DNA of 64,000 nucleotides from Amycolatopsis xylanica (GTDB lineage: Bacteria > Actinomycetota > Actinomycetes > Mycobacteriales > Pseudonocardiaceae), in contig NZ_FNON01000006.1 in the NCBI RefSeq assembly GCF_900107045.1, forward strand, positions 124,001-188,000. The letters are read 5' to 3'. A program made the translations under genes and the position numbers. Each line of letters opens with the position of its first letter. The stretch's first letter is position 1. The notes below the pieces were generated by a model that was given only the letters and a program-made list of their open reading frames with translations, was not told the DNA's origin and made no database searches. Shown piece by piece: positions 41,590 through 50,026 of the stretch.

Positions 41590-42419
41590 TTGGTCGGGCT
41601 GGTCGTCGGAGCCGGAGCCGGGCAGACCTTGGGACCCGGCGTGTGACCGGTGATCAGCCACTGACCCTTTTGGACCTGGCTGACCATGAAATCGCCCAAT
41701 GCCGGGCCGCCGGAGATGCTGTAAGCGCAGGAGCTGACGGGGATGCTGGGCTCCGGCTTCCAGCCTGATCGCTGCGAGATCGACTCCGCGTAGGAGTCCG
41801 CCTTGCCAGGCTGCAGCTCGGCGTGGAGTCCTTCGACAGCGCGGGCGCAGTCAGGGAAGCCCAGGTCGTTCGCGAACTGCTGCTGCGTGCGTTCGTCGAA
41901 CAGACCGCAGACGTAGTCGACCATGCTCTTCTTGCCGGGGCCGTGCTGCGCGATTCCGCTGTACACCCGGCGAACGGACTCATAGGGCGAGGCGGTCGTG
42001 AGGATCTGGTTCGTTTTGTAAGTTCCGCCACCTTCGGCGGCGACCTCCGCGGAGGTCTTGCCGTCGTCGTTGGGGAAGAAGTGGTTGTACGCCCAGGTGG
42101 CGGCGATGCCGAGCAGGAGGATCGCGATCACCCAGGCCAGCACCTTCTTGCCCAGCCAAGTGGCCCACTTCGGCGCCTTCATCTTGCGTGGCGGCGCGGG
42201 CACGAGCTCGCCGGGCGGGCCCTGCTGCCAGGACGGTTGTGGCTGAGCGGGCACGACGCCGCCGCCTTGGCGCTGGGCTTCGGTGAACTTCAGGTAGTCC
42301 TGGAACTGTTGGAACTGCTGGAATTGCCGCAGCTGCTCCTCGTCGAGGGGTTGCGGTGAGCTCGGGGTGCTCGGCTGGAGCTCCTGGCCCGGCTGGTCGT
42401 CTCCACGCTGTTCCGCCAC
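41586..42419 (-). CDS. Gln-rich single-pass membrane protein
   Basis: 277 residues. The N-terminal cytoplasmic part is Pro/Gln-rich with FQQFQQFQDYLKF (residues about 33-45), then a basic stretch and one membrane helix (about 92-112). The extracytoplasmic domain of about 165 residues has four Cys and no family I recognise; it looks like a DUF4878/NTF2-type fold. The C-terminus is Pro/Thr-rich. GTG start at 42419. Function unknown. Confidence 0.75.
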   Translation of the reverse strand: MAEQRGDDQPGQELQPSTPSSPQPLDEEQLRQFQQFQQFQDYLKFTEAQRQGGGVVPAQPQPSWQQGPPGELVPAPPRKMKAPKWATWLGKKVLAWVIAILLLGIAATWAYNHFFPNDDGKTSAEVAAEGGGTYKTNQILTTASPYESVRRVYSGIAQHGPGKKSMVDYVCGLFDERTQQQFANDLGFPDCARAVEGLHAELQPGKADSYAESISQRSGWKPEPSIPVSSCAYSISGGPALGDFMVSQVQKGQWLITGHTPGPKVCPAPAPTTSPTN

Positions 42420-42505
42420 CCGTACATGATGCCCGTTCCAGGGCCCGCTTACCCGTTAAAGGGGGGCCGAAACAGGGCTGATCTGCGGTGACGTATGCTG
42501 GTCAA

Positions 42506-42660
42506 CGGTTCTACCGAAGACCGCTGGTTTTCTTCCGCGCTTCCTGGCGTGGAGAACGAAGGTCCCGTTGCCACGGGCGGCCCGCGCAGGAGGAACGAGG
42601 CTAGCACCCACGTGTGCATTTCGACGCCCCGCGCCTGTCTGCGCTGGGGCGTTTTCGTCG
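42506..42660 (+). promoter_or_regulatory. Probable ribosomal L10 leader (rplJL autoregulation)
   Basis: An untranslated leader lies 50-205 bases before rplJ, downstream of a possible -10 (TATGCT, 42494-42499). ACCGAAGACCGCTGGT, then GAAGGTCCCG and GCGCAGGAG, resemble the L10-binding mimic of 23S rRNA found upstream of rplJ in many bacteria. It ends with a hairpin and T-tract (separate entry). A 65-codon open frame inside it is not considered a gene. Confidence 0.6.
42624..42655 (+). terminator. Attenuator-like hairpin in the rplJ leader
   Basis: ACGCCCC (42624-42630) pairs with GGGGCGT (42646-42652), followed by TTT. Placed 56 bases before rplJ, it could stop transcription when L10 is in excess. 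Confidence 0.65.
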
Positions 42661-42710
42661 TTTCGGGGCTCCTTCAGGCCAGTGATCACTAGCCAAGAGA
42701 GGAGGCGACC

Positions 42711-43265
42711 ATGGCGAAGCCCGACAAGGTGGCGGCCGTCGCCGAGATCGCGGAGAACTTCCGCACCAGCTCGGCAACCGTTGTCACGCAGTACTCCGGT
42801 CTTTCCGTGGCCCAGCTTTCCAAGCTGCGTCTTGCTCTCGGCACCAGCGCCAACTACCAGGTCGCGAAGAACACCCTCGTCAAGCGTGCCGCCACGGACG
42901 CCGGCGTCGAGGGCCTCGAGGACCTGTTCGTCGGCCCGACCGCCATCGCCTTCGTCACCGGCGAAGCGGTCGACGCCGCGAAGGCGCTTCGCGACTTCGC
43001 GAAGGACAACAACGCGCTTGTCATCAAGGGCGGCTACATGGATGGCCGCGCCCTCACTGTCGAAGAGATCACCCAGATCGCCGATCTCGACAGCCGTGAG
43101 GTCCTGCTGGCCAAGGCCGCCGGTGCGTTCAAGGCGAAGCTTTCCCAGGCCGCGGCGCTGTTCCAGGCGCCAGCTGCCCAGGTCGCCCGCCTGGCCGCCG
43201 CGCTGGAAGACAAGCGCAAGGACGAGTCCGGCGATGCACCCGCCGAAGCACCTGCCGAGAGCTGA
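42711..43265 (+). CDS. rplJ: 50S ribosomal protein L10
   Basis: 184 residues. N-terminal rRNA-binding domain with YSGLSVAQLSKLRLAL and VAKNTLVKRA, and a C-terminal helix that binds L7/L12 dimers, ending in an Ala/Pro/Glu-rich tail. GAGAGGAGG before the ATG. First gene of rplJL. Confidence 0.98.
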   Translation: MAKPDKVAAVAEIAENFRTSSATVVTQYSGLSVAQLSKLRLALGTSANYQVAKNTLVKRAATDAGVEGLEDLFVGPTAIAFVTGEAVDAAKALRDFAKDNNALVIKGGYMDGRALTVEEITQIADLDSREVLLAKAAGAFKAKLSQAAALFQAPAAQVARLAAALEDKRKDESGDAPAEAPAES

Positions 43266-43316
43266 ACACCCCACCACCCCGAACTCTTTTAGTTCGTTTT
43301 CAGAGAGGAAGCCATC

Positions 43317-43703
43317 ATGGCTAAGCTGAGCACCGCCGAGCTGATCGACGCCTTCAAGGAGCTGACGCTGCTTGAGCTGTCCGACTTCGTCAAGGAGTTC
43401 GAGACCACCTTCGACGTGACCGCCGCCGCGCCGGTCGCCGTCGCCGCCGCCGGCCCCGCCGGTGCCGCCCCGGCCGCCGCCGAGGAGCAGGACGAGTTCG
43501 ACGTCGTCCTCGAGTCCGCCGGTGACAAGAAGATCCAGGTCATCAAGGTCGTCCGCGAGGTCGTCTCCGGTCTGGGCCTGAAGGAGGCCAAGGACCTCGT
43601 CGAGGCCGCCCCCAAGGCGCTGCTCGAGAAGGTCGACAAGGAGGCCGCCGAGGCCGCCAAGGAGAAGCTCGAGGCCGCCGGCGCCAAGATCGCCATCAAG
43701 TGA
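43317..43703 (+). CDS. rplL: 50S ribosomal protein L7/L12
   Basis: 128 residues. N-terminal dimerisation region with TAELIDAFKELTLLELSDF, an Ala/Pro hinge, and the C-terminal domain KKIQVIKVVREVVSGLGLKE, which recruits GTPase factors. Ends with a strong terminator, so transcription of the mce operon starts anew. Confidence 0.98.
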   Translation: MAKLSTAELIDAFKELTLLELSDFVKEFETTFDVTAAAPVAVAAAGPAGAAPAAAEEQDEFDVVLESAGDKKIQVIKVVREVVSGLGLKEAKDLVEAAPKALLEKVDKEAAEAAKEKLEAAGAKIAIK

Positions 43704-43737
43704 TTTCAGCCGCCTAGGCGGACTGGCTCCACTTCTG

Positions 43738-43775
43738 AAAAGGGTGGGCACTCATCACGAGTGCCCACCCTTTTT
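43738..43775 (+). terminator. Terminator after rplJL
   Basis: 16-base stem AAAAGGGTGGGCACTC / GAGTGCCCACCCTTTT with loop ATCAC, followed by T. Confidence 0.97.
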
Positions 43776-43796
43776 GTTTCGTGTCGCTCGAGGTTC

Positions 43797-43843
43797 GACG
43801 ATGTGGTGTTTGGGCCGTCAGATGGCCCAAACACCACATCGTC
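43797..43843. repeat. Perfect 20-bp-arm hairpin
   Basis: Arms 43797-43816 (GACGATGTGGTGTTTGGGCC) and 43824-43843 are exactly complementary around GTCAGAT. It lies one base beyond the stop of the minus-strand lipoprotein gene and behind the rplL terminator, so it may be that gene's terminator, though no T-tract follows. No second copy is seen in the window. Confidence 0.9.
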
Positions 43844-43844
43844 A

Positions 43845-44477
43845 TCAGTACTGCCACTCCCAGCCGCCGCCGGGTGCGCTCATACCGCTAGGGATCAGCG
43901 CCAGCACGCCATTGGCTTCCGGAACGTCCAATGCGAGCTGCCCCGAGTACTTCGAGTTCGGCGCCCAATTTGCCGGGAGTTGGCGTTGGGACGTCGCCTT
44001 GCAAGTGGACGCCTGTGCTGGCGTCGTTATGCCCGAGGCACTGACCTGTTGAAATGCGAACGGGTTGATTGTGGCGCCTAGCTGTGCGATATCCCCTGCG
44101 GCCAGTTTGCCGGTCGCGACCCTGATATCCAGCACGAGAGTGTGCAGCCCGGCTGGTCGTGTCATGTACTGATCGCATTTCGGATCGACGACGATCTTGT
44201 CGATCGAGAAGGTGACGATTCGGGCAGTCCCATCCTCGCCGCTGAACCCGGCGTCCTCGCCGATCTTCTTCGAAAGCCGTCCTTGTGCGTTAACTCCCGG
44301 TTGTGCTGCGGATTCAGAGGATGGTGTGGCGACTGCCGTCGTTGCCGAGGTTGCTGTGGGGACAGGTGGATCGGCCGGTTCGGTTCTCTCTGTTTGCGCA
44401 CATCCGCCGACAAGCGATCCGGCTACAGCCAGTGCGAAGAGGATCGCGGCGGTGCGTTGTTCGGTGCGCAGTGGCAT
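43845..44477 (-). CDS. Putative lipoprotein (DUF4352-like)
   Basis: 210 residues. Lipobox LVGGC (Cys26), a Thr/Ser/Pro linker (about 30-60), then a beta-rich domain with ARIVTFSIDKIVV and HTLVLDIRV resembling extracellular DUF4352 domains; C-terminal end GGGWEWQY. Codon use is less GC-biased than its neighbours. Function unknown. Confidence 0.75.
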   Translation of the reverse strand: MPLRTEQRTAAILFALAVAGSLVGGCAQTERTEPADPPVPTATSATTAVATPSSESAAQPGVNAQGRLSKKIGEDAGFSGEDGTARIVTFSIDKIVVDPKCDQYMTRPAGLHTLVLDIRVATGKLAAGDIAQLGATINPFAFQQVSASGITTPAQASTCKATSQRQLPANWAPNSKYSGQLALDVPEANGVLALIPSGMSAPGGGWEWQY

Positions 44478-44774
44478 GCCTACCTCCGGTCATCGGTGCT
44501 TTCTGACTCGGCGGCAGACGCGGCGCTGTTACGGCCAGTCACCAAATTGTGGTCTTTGAAGCCGTGCGTGTTGCAAAAGTCCCTTTTGGAAGGCTGTACG
44601 TGGCGAAAGAGGTGGTCGCGAGGTGACGGCGACCTGGCGCATTTTCTGCGGGAATGGGTGACGTGCACTACGGTGCTGCGGGTGTCCGGTCACGGCCGGA
44701 TGACGATCACCTTGGGGGTGGTCAGGGGACAAAACTGGTGAGTAACCTGTGCCCACTCCACTCGTTGAGCCTGG
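44478..44774. other. Intergenic region before the mce operon
   Basis: 297 bp of lower GC, divergent between the lipoprotein and the mce operon. No gene; a possible short frame at 44654 runs into mceG and is rejected. Confidence 0.5.
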
Positions 44775-44802
44775 TTGACGGTCTGACACCGGGACCTACG
44801 GT
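44775..44802 (+). promoter_or_regulatory. Probable mce operon promoter
   Basis: TTGACG (44775-44780) and TACGGT (44797-44802) with 16-base spacing, 45 bases before mceG. The mceG ribosome-binding site is GGAGGTG. Confidence 0.6.
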
Positions 44803-44847
44803 GCGAGAAGTGCGGCGGTTCGATGCGGAACAGCTCCTGGAGGTGCG

Positions 44848-46020
44848 ATGGGTGCCGAGGTGGTCGTCGAAGGTCTGACCAAGTCCTTCGGTAAGCAGGC
44901 CATCTGGCGGGACGTCACACTGACGCTCCCCCCTGGTGAGGTGTCGGCGATGCTCGGGCCGTCGGGTACCGGCAAGTCGGTGTTCCTCAAGTCGATGATC
45001 GGGCTGCTGAAGCCCGACCGCGGGCGCTGCGTGATCAACGGGGTCGACATCGTCACCTGCTCCGAGCACAAGCTTTACGAGATCCGGAAGCTCTTCGGGG
45101 TGCTCTTCCAGGATGGTGCCCTCTTCGGGTCCATGAACCTGTACGACAACGTGGCGTTCCCGCTGCGGGAGCACACGAAGAAGTCCGAGACCGAGATCCG
45201 CCGGATCGTCCAGGAAAAGCTGGAGATGACCGGTCTCGCCGGTGCGGACAAGAAACTTCCCGGTGAGATCTCCGGCGGTATGCGCAAGCGCGCCGGGCTG
45301 GCCAGGGCGCTGGTGCTGGATCCGCAGATCATCCTGGTCGACGAGCCGGACTCGGGGCTCGACCCGGTTCGCACCGCGTACATCTCGCAGCTGCTGATCG
45401 ATCTCAACACGCAGATCGACGCGACGATCCTGATCGTCTCGCACAACATCAACCTGGCGCGGACCGTGCCGGACAACCTGGGCATGCTGTTCCGCAAGGA
45501 GCTGGTGATGTTCGGGCCGCGCGAGGTGCTGCTGACCAGTGATGAACCGGTGGTCGAGCAGTTCCTGAACGGGCGCAAGCGCGGGCCGATCGGGATGTCC
45601 GAGGAAAAGGACACCGCGACCATGGCCCGCGAGGAGGCCGAGGCCGCGGCCGGGCACCACGACGGTTCGCCCGATGAGGACGTGCGCGGGGTCATCCCGC
45701 AGATGCAGCCCAGCCCCGGCCTGCCGGAGCGTTCCGGTGAGCGGCGACGCAAGGACCGGGTCATGCGGATCCTGCACACCCTGCCGCCCGCCGCGCAGGA
45801 AGGGATCATCGAATCCCTCAGCCCGGAGGACCAGCAGCGCTACGGCGTGCACCCGCACATGCTCGTGAAGTCGACTCCCCGGCCGACCCCGAGCCCCGGC
45901 CCGGTGCCCAGCCAGCACCAAGGCCAGCTGCCCGCCGATCAGGTCGCCCAGTTCCCCGGGCAGCAAAGACCAGGTCAGCATCGGATGCGACCAGCTGATC
46001 CAGGGCAGGGACAAGGATGA
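44848..46020 (+). CDS. mceG: Mce transporter ATPase MceG (Mkl)
   Basis: 390 residues. ABC ATPase domain (about 1-245) with Walker A GPSGTGKS, signature ISGGMRKRAGLARAL and Walker B ILVDEPDSGLDP, closely MlaF-like. The C-terminal extension of about 140 residues, Pro/Gln-rich and ending in low complexity, is typical of Mkl. It drives lipid import through YrbE/Mce. It lies right after rplL, as mkl (Rv0655) does in M. tuberculosis, but here it is physically joined to the yrbE-mce genes (ATGA overlap with yrbEA). Confidence 0.95.
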   Translation: MGAEVVVEGLTKSFGKQAIWRDVTLTLPPGEVSAMLGPSGTGKSVFLKSMIGLLKPDRGRCVINGVDIVTCSEHKLYEIRKLFGVLFQDGALFGSMNLYDNVAFPLREHTKKSETEIRRIVQEKLEMTGLAGADKKLPGEISGGMRKRAGLARALVLDPQIILVDEPDSGLDPVRTAYISQLLIDLNTQIDATILIVSHNINLARTVPDNLGMLFRKELVMFGPREVLLTSDEPVVEQFLNGRKRGPIGMSEEKDTATMAREEAEAAAGHHDGSPDEDVRGVIPQMQPSPGLPERSGERRRKDRVMRILHTLPPAAQEGIIESLSPEDQQRYGVHPHMLVKSTPRPTPSPGPVPSQHQGQLPADQVAQFPGQQRPGQHRMRPADPGQGQG

Positions 46021-46811
46021 GTTCATCGGCCACCAAGGCCAAGATCCCCGGTCTAGGCATGCTGAAAGAGACCGGGAATCTGTTCGCTCTCGGGCTCGAC
46101 ATCATTCGCGGGATCTTTCAGCGGCCGTTCCAGCTGCGTGAGTTCATCCAGCAGGCCTGGTTCATCGCCAGCGTCACGATCTTGCCGACGGCGCTGGTCG
46201 CCATCCCGTTCGGCGCGGTCATCTCGCTGCAGTTCGGTTCGCTCGCGCGGCAGCTCGGCGCGCAGTCGTACACCGGTGCCGGATCGGTGCTCGCCACTGT
46301 CCAGCAGGCGAGCCCGCTGGTGACCGCGCTGCTCGTCGCTGGCGCCGGTGGCAGTGCCATCTGCGCGGACATCGGCGCGCGGACCATTCGCGAAGAGATC
46401 GACGCGATGGAGGTGCTCGGGGTCTCGGCCGTGCAGCGGCTGATCGTTCCACGGACGCTCGCGATGATGCTGGTCGCGCTGCTGCTCAACGGCATGGTCA
46501 GCGTCATCGGCGTGCTCGGCGGCTACTTCTTCAACGTGGTGCTGCAGGGCGGGACGCCCGGCGCCTACCTGGCGAGCTTCTCGGCGCTCGCGCAGCTGCC
46601 CGACCTGTGGGTCGGTGAGTTCAAGGCGCTGATCTTCGGTTTCATCGCCGCGGTCGTGGCCTCCTACCGGGGGCTGAACCCGTCCGGCGGGCCGAAGGGG
46701 GTGGGTGACGCGGTGAACCAGTCCGTGGTCATCACCTTCCTGATGCTGTTCGTGGTCAACTTCGTGATCACGCTGATCTACCTGCAGATCGTTCCTGGAA
46801 AGCTGGACTAG
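46017..46811 (+). CDS. yrbEA: YrbEA/MlaE-type permease
   Basis: 264 residues, MlaE permease family with five or so membrane helices. The conserved EQ-loop-like region reads ADIGARTIREEIDAMEVLGV, which contacts the ATPase. YrbEA and YrbEB form the membrane heterodimer of the Mce importer. It overlaps mceG (ATGA) and is four bases from yrbEB. Confidence 0.95.
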   Translation: MSSSATKAKIPGLGMLKETGNLFALGLDIIRGIFQRPFQLREFIQQAWFIASVTILPTALVAIPFGAVISLQFGSLARQLGAQSYTGAGSVLATVQQASPLVTALLVAGAGGSAICADIGARTIREEIDAMEVLGVSAVQRLIVPRTLAMMLVALLLNGMVSVIGVLGGYFFNVVLQGGTPGAYLASFSALAQLPDLWVGEFKALIFGFIAAVVASYRGLNPSGGPKGVGDAVNQSVVITFLMLFVVNFVITLIYLQIVPGKLD

Positions 46812-46815
46812 CCCC

Positions 46816-47655
46816 ATGAGTTCCTTCACCCAGGGCGCGAAGCGGATCGCGAACCGCCCACTACAGACCCTCGACACGCTCGGCGACCAGATGTCGTTCT
46901 ACGGGCGCGCGCTCGCGTGGACGCCCCGCGCCATCCGCCGGTACACCAAGGAGATCCTGCGGCTGCTGGCCGAGGTGAGCTTCGGGTCCGGCTCGCTGGC
47001 GGTCATCGGCGGCACGGTCGGCGTGATGGTCGGCCTGACGCTGTTCACCGGTGTGCTGGTCGGCCTGCAGGGCTACTCGGCCCTGAACTCGATCGGCACC
47101 TCGGCCTTCACCGGCTTCCTGACCGCCTTCTTCAACACCCGCGAGATCGCGCCGCTGGTCGCAGGCCTCGCGCTGTCCGCGACCGTCGGCGCCGGGTTCA
47201 CCGCCCAGCTCGGCGCCATGCGGATCTCCGAGGAGATCGACGCGCTCGAGGTCATGGGTGTGCCGAGCCTGCCGTACCTGGTGACCACCCGGATCATCGC
47301 CGGGTTCGTCGCGGTCATCCCGCTGTACGTGATCGGTCTGCTGAGTTCGTATCTGGCGTCACGGTTGGTCGTTATCTACATCTACAACCAGTCGGCCGGA
47401 ACCTACGACCATTACTTCGACCTGTTCTTACCACCGCAAGACGTGCTCTATTCGTTCATAAAAGTGCTGATCTTCAGTGTGCTGATCATCTTGTCGCACT
47501 GTTACTTCGGCTACCGGGCCAGCGGCGGCCCGGCTGGCGTCGGCGTGGCGGTCGGCAAGGCCGTCCGGCTCAGCATTGTCACGGTCTCGATCGTGAACTT
47601 CTTCATCGGTTTCGCCATTTGGGGAACCGACGTGACGGTAAGGATCGCTGGATGA
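46816..47655 (+). CDS. yrbEB: YrbEB/MlaE-type permease
   Basis: 279 residues, MlaE family. The EQ-loop region reads MRISEEIDALEVMGVPSLPY. A short N-terminal amphipathic segment precedes five membrane helices. Partner of YrbEA. The stop overlaps mceA (ATGA at 47652-47655). The region 47340-47480 uses more AT-rich codons than its surroundings. Confidence 0.95.
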   Translation: MSSFTQGAKRIANRPLQTLDTLGDQMSFYGRALAWTPRAIRRYTKEILRLLAEVSFGSGSLAVIGGTVGVMVGLTLFTGVLVGLQGYSALNSIGTSAFTGFLTAFFNTREIAPLVAGLALSATVGAGFTAQLGAMRISEEIDALEVMGVPSLPYLVTTRIIAGFVAVIPLYVIGLLSSYLASRLVVIYIYNQSAGTYDHYFDLFLPPQDVLYSFIKVLIFSVLIILSHCYFGYRASGGPAGVGVAVGKAVRLSIVTVSIVNFFIGFAIWGTDVTVRIAG

Positions 47656-48998
47656 GCGGGATCGCAACGATCAAGCGGCGCCTATTGGGCCTCGCGCTGA
47701 TCGTCGTGCTCGTCGGAGGCGTCGCGCTCAGCATCGCCCTGTACGACAAGGCGTTCACCAAGGTGGTGAGCGTGAAGCTGCTGGCCGACCGGATCGGGAA
47801 CCAGCTGATCACCCAGTCCGATGTCAAGGTGCGCGGGCTGATCGTCGGCTCGGTCAAGAACATCGACGCCACCCCCGAGGGCGCCGAGCTGACGCTCGCG
47901 CTCGACCCGGACCACGCCCAGCTCATCCCCGAGAACGTCTCCGCGCGGTTCCTGCCGAAGACGCTGTTCGGTGAGCGGTTCGTCTCGCTGGAGATCCCGG
48001 AGCAGCCGTCGGCGCGCACCCTGCACGACGGCGACGTCATCCCGCAGGACCGCACCTCCAACGCGGTCGAGCTGGAACAGGCCTTCTCCCACCTACTACC
48101 CGTGCTGCAGGCCGTCCAGCCGCAGAAGCTCTCCGCGACGCTGACCGCGATCTCGACCGCGCTGCAGGACAGGGGCAAGCCGCTCGGCGAGACGCTTTCG
48201 CAGCTCGGGCAGTACATCGGTGACCTGAACCCGCATCTGCTGCCCGACCTGCAGCACGATCTCCAGGCGTTCACGAAGTTCACCGACAACGTCAACAAGG
48301 TGGCGCCGGACCTGGTGTCCAGCCTCGACAACCTGAGCACCACGACCAGGACGATCGTGGACCAGCAGTCGAACCTCTCGAACCTGTACGCGAGCATGAC
48401 CAAGGCGTCGGTCGACCTGCAGGCGTTCCTGGAGGCCAACTCCGACAACATCATCCGGCTCGCCGACACGGCGCGGCCGACCGCGGAGCTGCTCGCCAAG
48501 TACGCGCCCGAGTACCCCTGCGTGATCGGGCAGATGGCCGACCTCGTGCCCAAGATCGACAAGGCGCTCGGCAAGGGCACCGATCACCCCGGTTTGCACG
48601 CGACCATCGAGATCACCAACACCCGAGGGCCGTACATCGCGGGCAGGGACGAGCCCGAGTTTCTCGACAAGCGCGGACCGCGTTGCTACGCCATGAAGAA
48701 CCCGCCAGCCAACTTCCCGCAGCATCCGCCGGACGGCCCGATCAAGGACGGCAGCGTCTCGCCGCCCGCCGCGAAGACCATCGACGACGGGCTCAACCCG
48801 AGCAACTTCATCGCCGACGCCGGTGGCTACAACGGCAACGGCGCCGCGGGCGGAAACCCGGCCAACACCGCCGGTGAGCAGGGCTTCCTCGCCCAGCTGC
48901 TCGGCCCGCAGATCGGCATGGACGCCGCGGCCGTGCCCGGCTGGGCCACGCTGCTCGTCGGCCCGCTCTACCGGGGCGCGGAGGTGACGGTCAAATGA
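47652..48998 (+). CDS. mceA: MceA-type substrate-binding protein
   Basis: 448 residues. N-terminal membrane helix (about 12-32), MlaD/Mce domain (about 38-115) with SDVKVRGLIVGSVKNI, then a long helical needle region (about 120-330) and a Cys/Pro-rich C-terminal domain with CVIGQM and RGPRCYAM. Six Mce proteins form a hexamer tube that shuttles lipids across the envelope. ATGA overlaps at both ends. The longer frame starting at 46917 is a shadow. Confidence 0.93.
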   Translation: MSGIATIKRRLLGLALIVVLVGGVALSIALYDKAFTKVVSVKLLADRIGNQLITQSDVKVRGLIVGSVKNIDATPEGAELTLALDPDHAQLIPENVSARFLPKTLFGERFVSLEIPEQPSARTLHDGDVIPQDRTSNAVELEQAFSHLLPVLQAVQPQKLSATLTAISTALQDRGKPLGETLSQLGQYIGDLNPHLLPDLQHDLQAFTKFTDNVNKVAPDLVSSLDNLSTTTRTIVDQQSNLSNLYASMTKASVDLQAFLEANSDNIIRLADTARPTAELLAKYAPEYPCVIGQMADLVPKIDKALGKGTDHPGLHATIEITNTRGPYIAGRDEPEFLDKRGPRCYAMKNPPANFPQHPPDGPIKDGSVSPPAAKTIDDGLNPSNFIADAGGYNGNGAAGGNPANTAGEQGFLAQLLGPQIGMDAAAVPGWATLLVGPLYRGAEVTVK

Positions 48999-50026
48999 GG
49001 GGACTGCTCGCACCGCTCGTCAAACTGAGCATCTTCATCCTGGTCACCGTGCTGTTCACCACCGTGCTGGGCATCAGCATCGCGAACATCAACACGACCA
49101 GCACCAACAGCTACAAGGCGCGCTTCTCCGACGCGACGCTGCTGCTGGCCAACGACGACGTCCGCATCGCGGGCGTCAGGGTCGGCCAGGTCAAGGATGT
49201 GAAGATCGTCGACAAGCGCCAGGCCGAGGTCGAGTTCGAGGTCGACGCGGGCCGCAGGCTGCCCGCCGGGGTCACCGCGCAGATCAAGTTCCGCAACCTG
49301 GTCGGCCAGCGCTACGTCTCGCTCGGCGAGGGCACCGACGACTCGGGCAAGATGCTCGAGCCCGGCGGCAGCATCCCGATCGACCGGACGACACCCGCAT
49401 TGGACCTGACCGAGCTGTTCAACGGCTTCAAGCCGCTGTTCGTCGCGCTCAACCCGGAGGACGTCAACAAGCTGTCCTACGAGGTCATCCAGGTGCTGCA
49501 GGGCGAAGGCGGCACGATCGACAGCCTCTTGGCGCACACGGCGTCGCTGACCACCGCGATCGCCAACAAGGACCAGGTGATCGGCCAGGTCATCGACAAC
49601 CTCAACAGCACGCTGGAGACGGTCAACGCGCACAGCCCACAGCTGTCGGATCTGATCGTCAAGGTCCAGCAGCTGGTCTCGGGGCTGGCGCAGGACCGCA
49701 AGCCGATCGGCGACGCGATCGACTCGCTCGGCAAGCTCGCCGACACCACGGCCGGGCTGCTGGAGAAGGGTCGTCAGCCGCTCAAGGACGACCTCGCCGC
49801 GCTCGGCACGCTGACCAAGAACCTCAACGACAACGAGCCGGTCGTCGAGCACTTCATCCAGTTCCTGCCCCAGAAGGTCGCGGCGCTGTCCCGCACGGCC
49901 GACTACGGCTCCTGGTTCAACTTCTACCTCTGTGAGGCGAAGGGCAGTGTGGCCTTGCCCCCGTTGATCAACGAGCCGATCGACCTGCCGATCATGCCCG
50001 CGACCAGGGCCAGGTGTGGCGCATGA
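48995..50026 (+). CDS. mceB: MceB-type substrate-binding protein
   Basis: 343 residues: membrane helix (about 7-29), Mce domain (NDDVRIAGVRVGQVKDVKIV), helical coil (about 120-290) and a short C-terminal part with WFNFYLCEAKG, a common Mce ending. ATGA overlaps with mceA and mceC. Confidence 0.93.
   Translation: MRGLLAPLVKLSIFILVTVLFTTVLGISIANINTTSTNSYKARFSDATLLLANDDVRIAGVRVGQVKDVKIVDKRQAEVEFEVDAGRRLPAGVTAQIKFRNLVGQRYVSLGEGTDDSGKMLEPGGSIPIDRTTPALDLTELFNGFKPLFVALNPEDVNKLSYEVIQVLQGEGGTIDSLLAHTASLTTAIANKDQVIGQVIDNLNSTLETVNAHSPQLSDLIVKVQQLVSGLAQDRKPIGDAIDSLGKLADTTAGLLEKGRQPLKDDLAALGTLTKNLNDNEPVVEHFIQFLPQKVAALSRTADYGSWFNFYLCEAKGSVALPPLINEPIDLPIMPATRARCGA

Noticed and set aside
42495..42692. 65-codon open frame in the rplJ leader
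   Set aside because: It covers structured leader words and the attenuator; no ribosome-binding site.
44654..44878. 74-codon frame running into mceG
   Set aside because: Overlaps the mce promoter and the mceG start in another frame.
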